A stretch of 64,000 nt of DNA from positions 31,845,501-31,909,500 of the forward strand of contig NC_068557.1 of assembly GCF_022201045.2 (NCBI RefSeq), written 5' to 3'. Numbering within the stretch: position 1 is the stretch's first letter; each line of letters starts with the position of its first letter. A model generated the notes under the pieces. It was not told where the DNA came from. It ran no database searches and was given only the letters and a program-made list of their open reading frames with translations. Below, in pieces: positions 22,888 to 33,829 of this stretch. This DNA is from Citrus sinensis (taxonomy: Eukaryota > Streptophyta > Magnoliopsida > Sapindales > Rutaceae). A program made the translations under genes and the position numbers.

Positions 22888-22897
22888 GTATATATAG
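22888..22897 (-). promoter_or_regulatory. TATA box of the small acylated-protein gene
   Basis: CTATATATAC on the minus strand, about 56-65 bases upstream of the ATG at 22832, with no competing motif nearby. Confidence 0.6.
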
Positions 22898-23487
22898 GTT
22901 AACTACTAGGGTGACGTCAAAATTAAAGTTTGGACATGTTCCAAGGAAACTTCATGCAATGAGTTGGCTTGGCTACGCCTACGTAGGATATCGATGTGGG
23001 TTTGGTCTTACTTGGAAAAAACTAATAGAGAGTTTGGTCAGCTCAATTAGTTGACCAGAATTTCTAATCGTACAGCTAGAATTAAAACGAGTTTGATGTG
23101 TCAAACGCATAACATGAAAACATGGCTTCCCTAGCTTAATTTACGCCGGTTCACTTCGGGTAGTTTTCGGCTTCTACAGCAAAAATAAAATACAACCCAG
23201 CTAGCAAATAATTAAACCCAACCGGAAGGATAAGATTGAAATAAAAATAGAGAGAAAAAAAAAAAGTTTTCTTCTTTTTCGGTTTTGTTTATGATACACG
23301 TTATTTTTGGTGTATGAAGAAAGGGCATTTGAGATGGCTTATTTTGTTTGAACTTAGAATCTGTTCACGTAAGTGTGAACGGAGATATGAAATGGAATCA
23401 TTGACCTTTGCGTTGATTTTTCCTTTCCACATAAATTCGGTGGATGCCTTATATTCCTTTCTCATCATCATGCATGCACTTAAAAAC
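22898..23487. other. Upstream region of the small acylated-protein gene
   Basis: No gene seen. It ends at the 9-bp target duplication of the next transposon. Confidence 0.35.
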
Positions 23488-24370
23488 GAGTTCTGCTATT
23501 TACCCCGGGTCAAATCCCGGGTCAAACCCCGAAGCTTTAGAAAACGATGTCGTTTTGAGAATTAAATTTTTTAATTGAAAAAATGCTACTTGAACGCACC
23601 GAGACTTAAGCTTTTTCTTTTCATTTCCGTTTCCTCTTTCTTCCCAACTACAGACCCCCTTAACTGTTTCTTCAACTAGCAAAATGAGATTGCACCATGA
23701 GCAATTTATGAAAAAGAAAGTAAGAAGGTAAAGTTCAAACTTTTAATTACACATTTATAAAAAGGGAAAAAACATTTGCAGCTTCACAATCTTCAAAACC
23801 GAAGCAGAAGCTTATGCAAAGCTTTTGGCTTAGTAACTTACAAAAAAAAAAAACAGAGAATTCGAAACATCTCAGCTCGCAAGCAAATTAAAAATCAACT
23901 TTTGCAACCAGATCTGCTCTCCGAATGTTAAAGAGCTTGATCTCGCTGTTGCGTGATGGCTCTGGGAGTCGTTCTCTGTGTGAAGTCGTGGCTGTGAGTT
24001 GTGGATTGTGAATGACAATTTCAGGCGCGGATTGTGGATTGCGATTTGCGAATGGCTGTGGCTGGAGCTCGATGGACGAAGGAAATGGAAAATATTTGGC
24101 AAGAAAAACGGCATCGTTTTTTGCTTTAGTAAAACACTGCATTTTGTGATGAATTGATGTGCAAGTGACTTCTGCAATTTGTGCTCTGTTGGTCTGTTGG
24201 TGAAACAAGGAGGAGAATCGAAGAGGAGAGGAAGTCAAAAACGAAGACATTTGCTTTTGTTTGGCTGAAACGACTTAGTTTCATGGAAGCAAAAAGGACA
24301 AAAAAAAGAAACCAAAACGGTGTCGTTTTGGTTTAATTCGGGGTTTGACCCGGGGAAAATAGCATTTTCC
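23488..24370. mobile_element. Mutator-like element A (883 bp), TSD CTTAAAAAC
   Basis: Perfect 9-bp repeats CTTAAAAAC flank it (23479-23487 and 24371-24379). The ends are inverted repeats: TGCTATTTACCCCGGGTCAA at the left, TGCTATTTTCCCCGGGTCAA in reverse complement at the right. Both continue to CAAACCCCGAA and an AAAACGAYGTCGTTTT-like palindrome. The interior has an open stretch of 120 codons on the minus strand (24250-23888, MSSFLTSSPLRFSS) of no recognised family, possibly captured sequence. No transposase. Confidence 0.82.
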
Positions 24371-24381
24371 CTTAAAAACAA

Positions 24382-25887
24382 GAGCGCTGCTACTCACCCC
24401 GAATCGCGCCCCGAATTTAAAACGCACCGTTTTGATTAAATTGAAAACGGTGCGTTTAACCCATGTTTCCTTTCCTTTCTTTTGCCGAACCACAGAAACA
24501 GACCTTTGCCGCTTCCTTCTAGATTCTAATTGCCGCTGCCGCTTCCTTGTAGCTTTGTTGCCGCTGCCGACCTTTGCTTCCTTTTGGCTTCACGATCTAG
24601 AAGCCATCGCTGCTTCCTTCAAGTCCACAGCTGCCGCCGCTTCCTTCTGGCTCTGTTGTGGTCACTGCCGCTGTCGCTTCCTTCAAGAACCGAGCTCTCT
24701 AAGCCCCTTCACTGCCGATTTTGACCTTTGCTTCCTTTTGGCTTCATGATCTAGAAGCCATCGCTGCTTCCTTCAAGTCCACTGCTGCCGCTTCCTTCAA
24801 GGCAGTCTGCTCTCTCTAAATAATTTCAATAAGTTTGAATTTATTTTTAAACATTTAAATAATTTCATATAAATTTATTTTTAATTAATACAAATTAATT
24901 TCATGTATCGTTAAATGTTCCTTCAAGACTCTGTTGTGTTTGCTGCTGATTGTGTTTCTGTGTTACTGTTCTGGGATTGTCTTGGTGCTGGTGGAAGTGT
25001 TACTGGTGCTGAAATTGTGGTCGTCTGAGCATTTCTGTTTATGGTTTTTATTCGTACTATTATTCAGCTGTCAAGTCCACCTAATTGCAGTTTCTGAGTT
25101 CTATTTCCCGTTACTTTATTATATAGGAGGTGAGGGAGGAATATAATATACTGATGAGGATCGGACCCAATGCTAGCTAGACTTGTTGTTTTCTTGTTTA
25201 TGGGTGCTTATTTGAAACTCAAGTGGGGAATCAAATAAGCTGAGTTCTTTTGTTTATGGTTTAATTTACAGTTTTGCCGTTTACAATGCTATAAAGAAAA
25301 TATTGCTTCAGTTTCATCGTTTGCTATTGTTTTTCGTGTTTGTTCTAAGTCCAATGTCATTCTCATGCAAGAACAAGATCGAGCGTTAAATGTCGATTTT
25401 TCTTCTTAGTTAGCCAATGTGAAAATCTGCCTTGATAAGATCAGATTTAAACCTGCTAAACAATCAAGTGAAATTAATGAGATGCCTTCTAGTGGAAATA
25501 GATTTCGTAAATCGTTAAATAAAAGTAAGTTTTGGTCTATTTGGTTCACAATTATGACTGTAACAAATTAACAATGGCGAAATTTCTAAACGTGCCGTCT
25601 AACTTTATCATATCTGTAATCTTTAACCATGAAAAAATAAAACCTGCAGAGTGAATTATTGATGCTCATGCATGCAAGAATTTGATCAATCAAGCTAATA
25701 TTAAGGTGAAGGGGTTCAGCGTGAGAATTGTCAAGTTAATTGCATGAACAATTCGCTTGTAAGGAAAAAGCAATGAAAGCAAAAGGAAAGGAGTCAAAGC
25801 AAAAAAGCAATCAAAGCAAAACGCACCGTTTTTGACAATATTCGGGGCGCGGATTCGGGATTAAAGTCGGGGTAAATAGCTTTTCCC
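24382..25887. mobile_element. Mutator-like element B (about 1.5 kb)
   Basis: The ends GCTACTCACCCCGAATCGCG and, in reverse complement, GCTATTTACCCCGACTTTAA are related inverted repeats. Both lead to CGCGCCCCGAAT and AAAACG(G/C)ACCGTTTT-type palindromes. The outer end GGGAAAAGCTATTTACCCC is almost the end of element A, so A and B are relatives. No clean target duplication remains; the left flank is shared with A's right TSD. The interior has CT-rich sequence with an imperfect direct repeat of about 60 bp (24568 and 24722) and no known gene. Confidence 0.65.
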
Positions 25888-26020
25888 TTAAAGAGCAAAC
25901 AAACATCTATTTCACGTTTCACTTCATCTTCAATCTTCATTGTCAAATTATGATTAATTATCTTTGTTTAATAGCATATACACACACCTTGTTAACCCTT
26001 TACATAAACAAGAATAAATA

Positions 26021-26054
26021 CACGCACGCACGCACGCACGCACGCACGCACACA
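26021..26054. repeat. (CACG)n microsatellite
   Basis: About eight CACG units followed by CACACAC. Confidence 0.9.
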
Positions 26055-27657
26055 CTTGCCAGGCCACCGACGACATTGACTTTGGATCACTGCATGTAGT
26101 ACTAATGCACCAATTGCACGTATAAGTGAATGCATTTTTGGTGGAAACTCATTATTACTTGAACATAAATTTAATGTTTCTTTACGGGAACGTTATAGTC
26201 GAGCCAACTGGAAGAATAGCAATTCTGGAATTGAAGCCCACTGAAAATATTATGTGATCTAGCTAGTGAGTGTGTGAGAAAGAGAATATCTATCAGCGAA
26301 GGTGTAGCAGAAAAATTAAGAATGCTGCCATCCAAACATCGATCGAACGGCTCGTTTGTTTGGTAGTTGAATGCGAGCTTAAGCTATCTATATTACTTTG
26401 ATTTACAGAACACAAATAACATAAACTAAATGATAATGCACGCTATGTATCAAAGTTCAAAGAATCTAGAAGATTAATCAGCAGGGTGTCTACTGGTATC
26501 CATGAAGCAAATTAAGAAATTAAGAGGAACAATTTGTATTGGCTTTCTAATAATTAATTACTCCACAAGAATTCTAGAATAGATTAAGATCACACTAATG
26601 GATGACGATCATGACACCATTTACTTTCAATGCCGTACTTTGAAGGTGAGTTTAGTTTGACACGTATACGATGGAAAAAAAAATGCCGCAACTTTTTTTT
26701 TTCCTTTTTTAATGCACTAGTTAATTAGCTAGAATCAGCAGCTACCATTTCGTTTATTCTAATATTAACATCGCGAATATTTTACTAGATTACTAGTTCA
26801 AACTTAGTAGTTATCTTGTACTGGAATTCTTTGTGTACGTATAACTAGTCAATAAATTAAAATTCCTTGTAACTCTTGAACACAAGAGCATATTTCTGCA
26901 AGAGAACTTTTATTAGTCAATTGATCTACCCAATCAGTTAACCTGAGAATGAAAGGACAAGCTTCAAGAAATTATTGCTATGAAAGAGATTTCAACATGT
27001 GGATATTATTTGTAGATTAGATGGCTGGTAGTTTTGTCATTGTTCTAAATGATTTTATGATCTTTAGTTTGTGAGCATCTTGTAACTTATCTTTTTGCAA
27101 CCTTTTTCTTTTTTTTTCTCGGGACGGAGTCATAACTATTGTGAAAAACGAAGATGATGCTTTTTTTTTTTTAATTTTTTTAACAAAATTTGGTACATAC
27201 AAATGACAATTTGCATCATATCAGCTATCCCAATCAGATGCGGAAGCATTAATACCTTCAATAAGATAATAAAGAAAGAGACAGTGACGATGACATTGGA
27301 AACTTCATGATCTTATAATTTATATAGCAGCGGATAATTAATTTACGCATCAATCAACTCATCCTTCCCTAATTTCCTGCATTCATTAAGGGCGATTAGA
27401 TGCTTAAAATAAAGTATCACGTGTTTTGGTTGATCCAACTGCTTGACTGTCTATTGAGTTGATCGTCTAAATCGCTTGAATTTTAGTAATAAAATCTTAT
27501 ATAGAAAATCCACATGTCGTTGCTAGACTAGTTGGGTTGTAATTGTTATGCCTATTAATATCATTATTATTATTATTATTTGGAGTAAATCTCAGCAAGA
27601 GCATGCCTTGTTATTTCGATTAATAATAAAGATAAGCCTGACTTTACTTCCTTAAAA

Positions 27658-27680
27658 GGGGGGGGGGGCGGGGAGGGGGA
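27658..27680. repeat. G-rich run
   Basis: An 11-base G run, then CGGGGAGGGGGA. It has four G-tracts and could form a G-quadruplex on the plus strand. Confidence 0.7.
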
Positions 27681-29489
27681 AGCGAGGTCGTGTAGTTTCA
27701 TTTTATGCCAACTCATGTAGATCATAAAGTTTGATTTAAATGAGTTGGTTCTAAAATTTTCACCATTTAGATGATGATTAACTGGATAGAAGCTTAGTGC
27801 ATGTGTGATTAACATATACTTTAAAGGGATATAATTGCATGCACTTGATGGTGAGAGATTAAGCGCGCCATGTTTTCATGTGAGGTATCATAACTTCTCC
27901 AATGAAAACTTGACACGCACGTAATCACTCGCTATAAGGTGCGCGATTGCACTCACCTTATCATATTCTATATTTAAATGCATATAATGTTGTGCATTTT
28001 TCAAGTGAAATAATATTTACGCAGAATTTGAGATTAATTAAAATTAATTTTAAGCATCGAAATGATTCGATATAGTAAACATTTTAATAATTTCTCTAGC
28101 TAATAGCTACAAAATACGTACTTGCACTTAAATCAAGTTGCCCAAACAATGCATTACGAGCTAGAAATTCTTTCCACATGAATTCACAATGCGATATTTT
28201 GAAGCCTCTATCACCAAATTTAATGATATTTCTGATTATGGATGCCCATAAGAAACCTAATAAATGTGGGAAACTAACTAAATGTGAAAAAAAAAAAAAG
28301 GTAGTATTATATATTGATGGAGATGTGATGGAAACCTTCATGTACTAATGAACACAACTTCAGCTTTTATTTTTTTTCCACCTGATAACGCTCTCTTTAC
28401 TAATTGGTTGTCCAAAATTTAGCAGAAATACCCACTTTTCAGTAGAATTTTAAAAGATCGAGATCATCGGATCAAATGGCATAAGGCAGTTTCAAAAACC
28501 GGTGTGTAATTTATGATGGAAATTGCTTTTTATAAGAGTGAAGCACACAAAGCAAAACACACCATGTTCATTTAACATGAAATTATTATGAGTGGGGCTA
28601 TTTGTAATATTTGTACAGCACGTATATCATGCATGGACTAACTGCGAGCAAATTAATGGTAGCTACCCTTTTGTTAATTCATTATTATAAAACTTATATG
28701 CAACAAATTATGGCATCATACACAGACATTTATAAGTTATTAATGCAAATAAATAATAGTATGCATAGAACAATCTACTACTAGAGAGATTAAAGCACCT
28801 TTCTTCTTACGACCTAGGTAAAGTTTGATAACTTCATGCACGCAAGTGTTTTAAGGGGAATATTTCCTCTCGATTAATAGAATGCAATTTCAGCATTATA
28901 GATTCAAATATTTAAACTGTGCTACTACTATTATAATTGAGCTATCTATACAAGATTCTTCTAATTTTTTTATGGCCCTAACAAAAGGTACACTGAGAGT
29001 GATTTTTTAAGAGCTATAGTGTAAAAATATATATATGGAATTATGTTAAAACATCAAATAGATAAAATTATTACAAATTAAAATTTTAATGGAACCTATA
29101 GAAAAATAATTTTTTTACCATGTACCGTCTATGGATTTTCATCCTTATCCTCCAATGAGATTACTATCTAGGCCACATCTGCTATAACGCAAATAAATAT
29201 TTTAAATTGATCCTATAATCATTTTGTCTTTGTTTACTTCTTAGGGATCTTGCAATACGTGTACATGATTAATTATGTATGGATAGATATATCATTTTAT
29301 TATTTTTGTTTTTATTAGCCGCCAATCAATGGATATCAAAAAGGCAAAATCAAAGACAAGATGAGCAATGATCCTGAATCTCTACAATGTCCTTAATACT
29401 TAGTGAAAAGACCCTCGATGCTTTTAGTTAGAGCATTACTCATTATTCATTTAGTACTTGACATGTGTGTATCTCTCTCTATATATATA

Positions 29490-29645
29490 GAAAATTTTCA
29501 ATTCATTTTAAAGTGCGGGAAAGTTTAGGAAATTTTTAAAACCCTGTGATTTTAAAGTATTAATTTCATAATATTTAAAAATCATGCGATTTTAAAATTT
29601 TATTAGACTTTCCTGTACTTTAAAATTTCAGACAAAAAAAAACTA
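29490..29645. repeat. Possible small MITE
   Basis: Inverted segments TCATTTTAAAGTGCGGGAAA and, in reverse complement, AATTTTAAAGTACAGGAAAG. A shorter relative with similar words lies at about 37950-38045. No target duplication is clear. Confidence 0.4.
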
Positions 29646-30342
29646 TTGTATATATATATATTATTAATTAAAATATACATGTGACAAGAAATAAATGAAA
29701 AATGAGTGGTGCTTCAAGACCACCTAAAAAATTTTCTTCTCTAACAAGGTGGACTTAACTTTCACAGTGAAAGCAAGGAGTAATGGGTTCAAGTTAAAAG
29801 TGATATTTTTAATTTGAAATACATTAGAACCTTTATAAATTAATAGGGTTGGGACCATATAAAATCTATTAATTAAAAGAGAAATTAAATAATTGATAAA
29901 TTAATAAATTATTAATTTATATAGTTATTTACAGTTCAATTAACATACATCAATAATACTTTATAATTTCTTATTATAATTTGAGAAGTCAATTCCAAAG
30001 CTTTTAGATGCAATAAGGAAAAAAGAGATGAGATCTAATTAGATATAAATTTTAAGAAAAATAATAATAAAGTCATATTTTATGTAAATAAGTAACAATA
30101 GAGTCATATTTTATGTAATTATATTATAGTCAACTACATTTGTAATTTCAGTAAATTATTAATTCATAATTTGAATGAGACCACAAAGTTATATAAGATT
30201 TTTTTGAAAAAGTATTATCTCATTATTTTATCGAAGTTATTAATTTAGTCTATTAATTTAAATCGGGACCGTGAAAATTTATTATATAATAAAGATTATT
30301 AATTTATCAAATTTTAAGTTATAGAAATTTACTGTATGTAAC

Positions 30343-30526
30343 TTTTTTTTTTGTGTAAGTCATTCGGTATCCGGCGACCGCATTGGGTCGCGACTAATCC
30401 GAATTTGGAGTGTAGTCATAATTAAAGCTATTTACCCCTCCCAAATGACGTGTTTAGTGGGGATCGAACTCGATAGCACTTCCCACAAACTCAGCTTACG
30501 TTGCCAACTGAGCCACAACTATTTGG
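30343..30526 (-). mobile_element. tRNA-derived SINE with target-site duplication
   Basis: Read on the minus strand, it begins with a box A (TGGCTCAGTTGG) and has a box B (GAGTTCGATCCC) about 45 bases on. It then has a tRNA-unrelated body (GGATTAGTCGCGACC, GGTCGCCGGATACCG) and ends in CACA plus an A tail. Direct repeats TACTGTATGTAACTTTTTT flank it (30330 and 30527). The GGATTAGTC…CGGATACCG body resembles the 3' part of widespread plant SINEs. RNA polymerase III boxes are present, but the copy is not a tRNA gene. Confidence 0.85.
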
Positions 30527-30905
30527 TACTGTATGTAACTTTTTTAACCATTCAAAATAAATTGGTTTAAAATAACATAAAAAAATATTAAGCGTTATCT
30601 TTCGAAATGATTGATGGAAGGAAAAATCCCACGACTCTATACATATTTGGGACATTGAAGATTTTAGATACCGAAACTGTCGATTTCAAAGCAACTAAAC
30701 AAACAAACACTTCAAGTACGCCATTTAACGACTTTCAACAGTCAAAACAGCACTATACAAATAAAAGGCATGAGCTCTGTACTGTCGCTCGGTCAGTCCA
30801 CGCGGCAAAGCCTCCGCAAACATAGCGCTTTGTTCTAAATTCTCTCAAGCGGTGTGTGTGAGAGTGAGACACTGAAATGACACATTCGCTCCTTCATACA
30901 ACAAA

Positions 30906-33643
30906 ATGAACGCGTCAGTTGGATCACTCACCCCACGTCGTCATCACCGAAAATTGAGGAACCCGATAACCTTTTACCGTCGCCGGCACTACAAGCCGCC
31001 GGGAACCCCATTCTTAAGCTGGAAGTTTGATAAAAGACAGAGGGCTTATGGGGCTGTTAAGGTTTCTGCCAGAAAGCTGGCTGCTGCCCTCTGGCAATTG
31101 CGTTTGTTGGCTAAGGTTTCAGATTCTGATGTGCTTAAATGTGGATCATGTGATCGCTTCAGTTTTGAGGTTTGTTCTTTTCTTTTTCTATTTTTTTGGG
31201 ATTTGAGTAACTGCGTTGTTTGGTTGATGAGAAACGGTGGGAATGTAAATAGTTGATTTTCTTGGCATTGAATTGATGATGGGTTTTTTATCCTAAAAAC
31301 ATTAATTTGCATGCATGCGCGGTCGGTGATCATGTGTTAATTTGGATGAATGTTCAAGGTTGATCATTGTTATCAATTGGTAAATTACGGAAGAGTTTTA
31401 AGCTTTTGATACCATAATTCATCAATTTTTATTCCAGTTGCCATTCTCAAAGCATCATTAAGTGAAGCATATTTCTTGGTGCTCTAGTTTTTGGATTTGT
31501 TGTTTGATTTAGTTTGCATTTGGGTAGGGCAGGATTAATCCAAAATTTGAAATTCTCTGCTTTATATAGAATGACTTGATTTAATGCATTTGATGTAAGT
31601 TATACTACTGATAGGTTTCGTGGCAATTTTGAAAATTAATTTATATCATTATCGATCTTGCAGTCTCAAGCCAGACCTGGAAATATTGATCTTTCCTCAC
31701 ATTGCTCTGGCAGTGGATATGGTGTAGGAAGCAAGGACCTCCCAAGGAGTCCTCTGCTTCGTCATGGTTCAAGCCATGAGATTTTGCATAAGGTATGGGT
31801 TTACATTTCAGTAGGATACCTATTTTTTCAACTGTTTTCTATAGTTTTTATTGATAATCAACTCAATTATGTTGATCGATGGTCTATGAAAATTGTTTGT
31901 ATGAACTTTTGGACCACAGAATTTGTAATAATTGTATTGGTACGGTGGCAAGTAATCTTAATTAGTCTGTTCTGCATGTCAGTTAAACCAACGTTTGTCT
32001 TGCAGATAGCAAAATTAGCTGCTCAATTTGTTGTTGTTTCCCATGTAAACTTAATTTATAATTGTTAATCCTACATTAAAATTCTCGGAGTGTAGTGTCT
32101 GATTTCTCTCATTTAAATATTTCTCTAGCATGAATCTTATTTGCCATATCCCAACTTGGTAATGGAAGGGGTGACAAAGTGGGATCCTGGCTGCTCAAAA
32201 ACAGCAAGGGAGGCTTATTGCCTTTACAACCATGTGAAGCTTCTTGAAGATCAAGTTACTACTTTCTCTTTTGTTTCTGCTCTGCAAGCAGAGCTCGTGC
32301 AGGCTCGATTAAGAATTCACGAACTTGAAGATGAGCATCGGTCCTCTAAGAAGAAATATGAAAACTTGGTTAGAAAGCTCAGAGAGGAAAGAAACTCATG
32401 GTATGTCAGAAACCACTATAAAATGGAGGCAATTGTTGATGAGTTAAAGGATGAATTAAGTAAAGAAAGGAAAAGCCGGAAGCAGATCGACTTTCTCAAC
32501 TCTAAATTTGTCAATGAGCTGGCTAAGGCCGAGTCATCAGCAAAGCAGTTCATGCAATATTATGAGGAAGAAAAAAGGGCCAGACAGTTACTGGAGGAAG
32601 TTTGCAATGAGCTGGCTAAAAAAATCGGAGAAGACAAGGCTGAACTGGAAATGTTGAAGAGTAAAACTATGCGAATTCGTGAAGAGGTGGAAGAAGAGAG
32701 AAACATGCTGCAGCTAGCTGAGATTTGGCGCGAAGAACGTGTGCAGATGAAGCTGGTTGATGCAAAACTGGCTCTTGAACACAAATATTCTCAGATTAAT
32801 AAGCTGGTAGAGGAACTCGAAAATTTTCTGATGTCCAATGCTGCAACCCTGGATGTGATGGCATTAAGAAAAGCTGAGTTAATCATACGGGCAGTCAAAT
32901 TATTGAATATTCAGGATAGTGACGAGTTTGAATACGTGGCCCCAGCATCAGATAGCATATTCTCCATTTTTGAAGAACTGCGACAGGGTGTTGATGCAAG
33001 GGAGATGGAAGTTGAACCTCTAACGAATTATAGTCCTATTTATGATGCTTCTAACCACCACATTGTGAGTCCTGAGGTAAATGATTTTGACAACAACCAT
33101 GTGCTAAAGCATTTAAATGGCTTTATTGATTGTAACAATGGTTTAAAAAAAGATTCTAGATCTTGGGAATGTGCTAGACATAGTGAGGATCAAGGTTCAA
33201 GATGTTCTGTTGGAGGAAGAGACCCCTCTATTAACAGTGGTGGCCAAGGCAAAGTAGCTTCAAAGAGCACAATAATGCATCATGGGAATGGTGGTCAGCA
33301 TTCTCCAAATACAGATGCCAGTGATGAGTGCTCAGTCTCAGGAGAACAGCCCAGGCAGAAAGCATGCTCTGTATCTAAACTTAAATTAGATGAGGGGAAT
33401 GGAGTTCCAAATGGAACAGTTTCTAATGCAAGGGCAATGAGAAAGTTGGTAGACGGTGGTTGCAATCAAGGGGATTTGACAGAACAGTTTGTGTTACCGG
33501 ACTTGGGAAATCCACACATAACTCGAGGAATGAAAGGGTGCACTGAATGGCCAGGAGTCACCCGGAAGATCAACATGAAGGATAAGCACTTGAAAGCTAT
33601 GATGGAAAACCAGAAAACTCATTTGCGCAAAGTTCTTAAATAG
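30906..33643 (+). CDS. Coiled-coil protein of the At5g41620/At1g64180/At3g11590 family
   Basis: Function unknown; relatives are annotated only as USO1-like or golgin-like by their coiled coils. Three exons: 30906-31169, 31664-31792, 32129-33643, all phase 0, giving 635 residues. The N-terminus is basic (PRRHHRKLRNPITFYRRRHY) and followed by the family signature KVSARKLAAALWQL. A long coiled coil runs over about residues 165-365 (LQAELVQARLRIHELEDEHR, KKYENLVRKLREERNSW, AEIWREERVQMKLVDAKLAL). The C-terminal half is Ser/Asn-rich and looks disordered, ending KTHLRKVLK. Heptads and family wording are clear; cellular location is not. Confidence 0.9.
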
Positions 33644-33829
33644 ATGAGTAGCAGCATGTACTTTTCCCCAAATTTTGCAGTTGGAGAAGCTGGCATCAAA
33701 TCCAGACTCAAGAGAGTGCAGCAATTTTTGTTGATGAGTCTCCTGCATGCATACATAACTACTGCTAGCTTTTTTCTTTTTCTCTTTTTGGATCTTGATA
33801 ATTTTTATACTGCATCATTGAAATATTGA

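Larger units (their letters stand above)
25888..30342. other. Gene-poor intergenic region
   Basis: No convincing gene. It holds an (ACGC)n microsatellite, a G-rich run and a possible small MITE. The longest open stretches are under 80 codons and look random. Confidence 0.45.

Noticed and set aside
24432-24749. Open frames of 64-105 codons on the plus strand
   Set aside because: They lie in a repetitive CT-rich part of a Mutator-like element and resemble low-complexity translation.
29740-29810. Possible second tRNA-related stretch ending GGGTTCAAGTT
   Set aside because: A box B-like word is present, but no convincing box A, tail or target duplication.
30480-30520. tRNA-like box A and box B
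   Set aside because: No tRNA cloverleaf forms; the tail, A run and target duplications identify a SINE.
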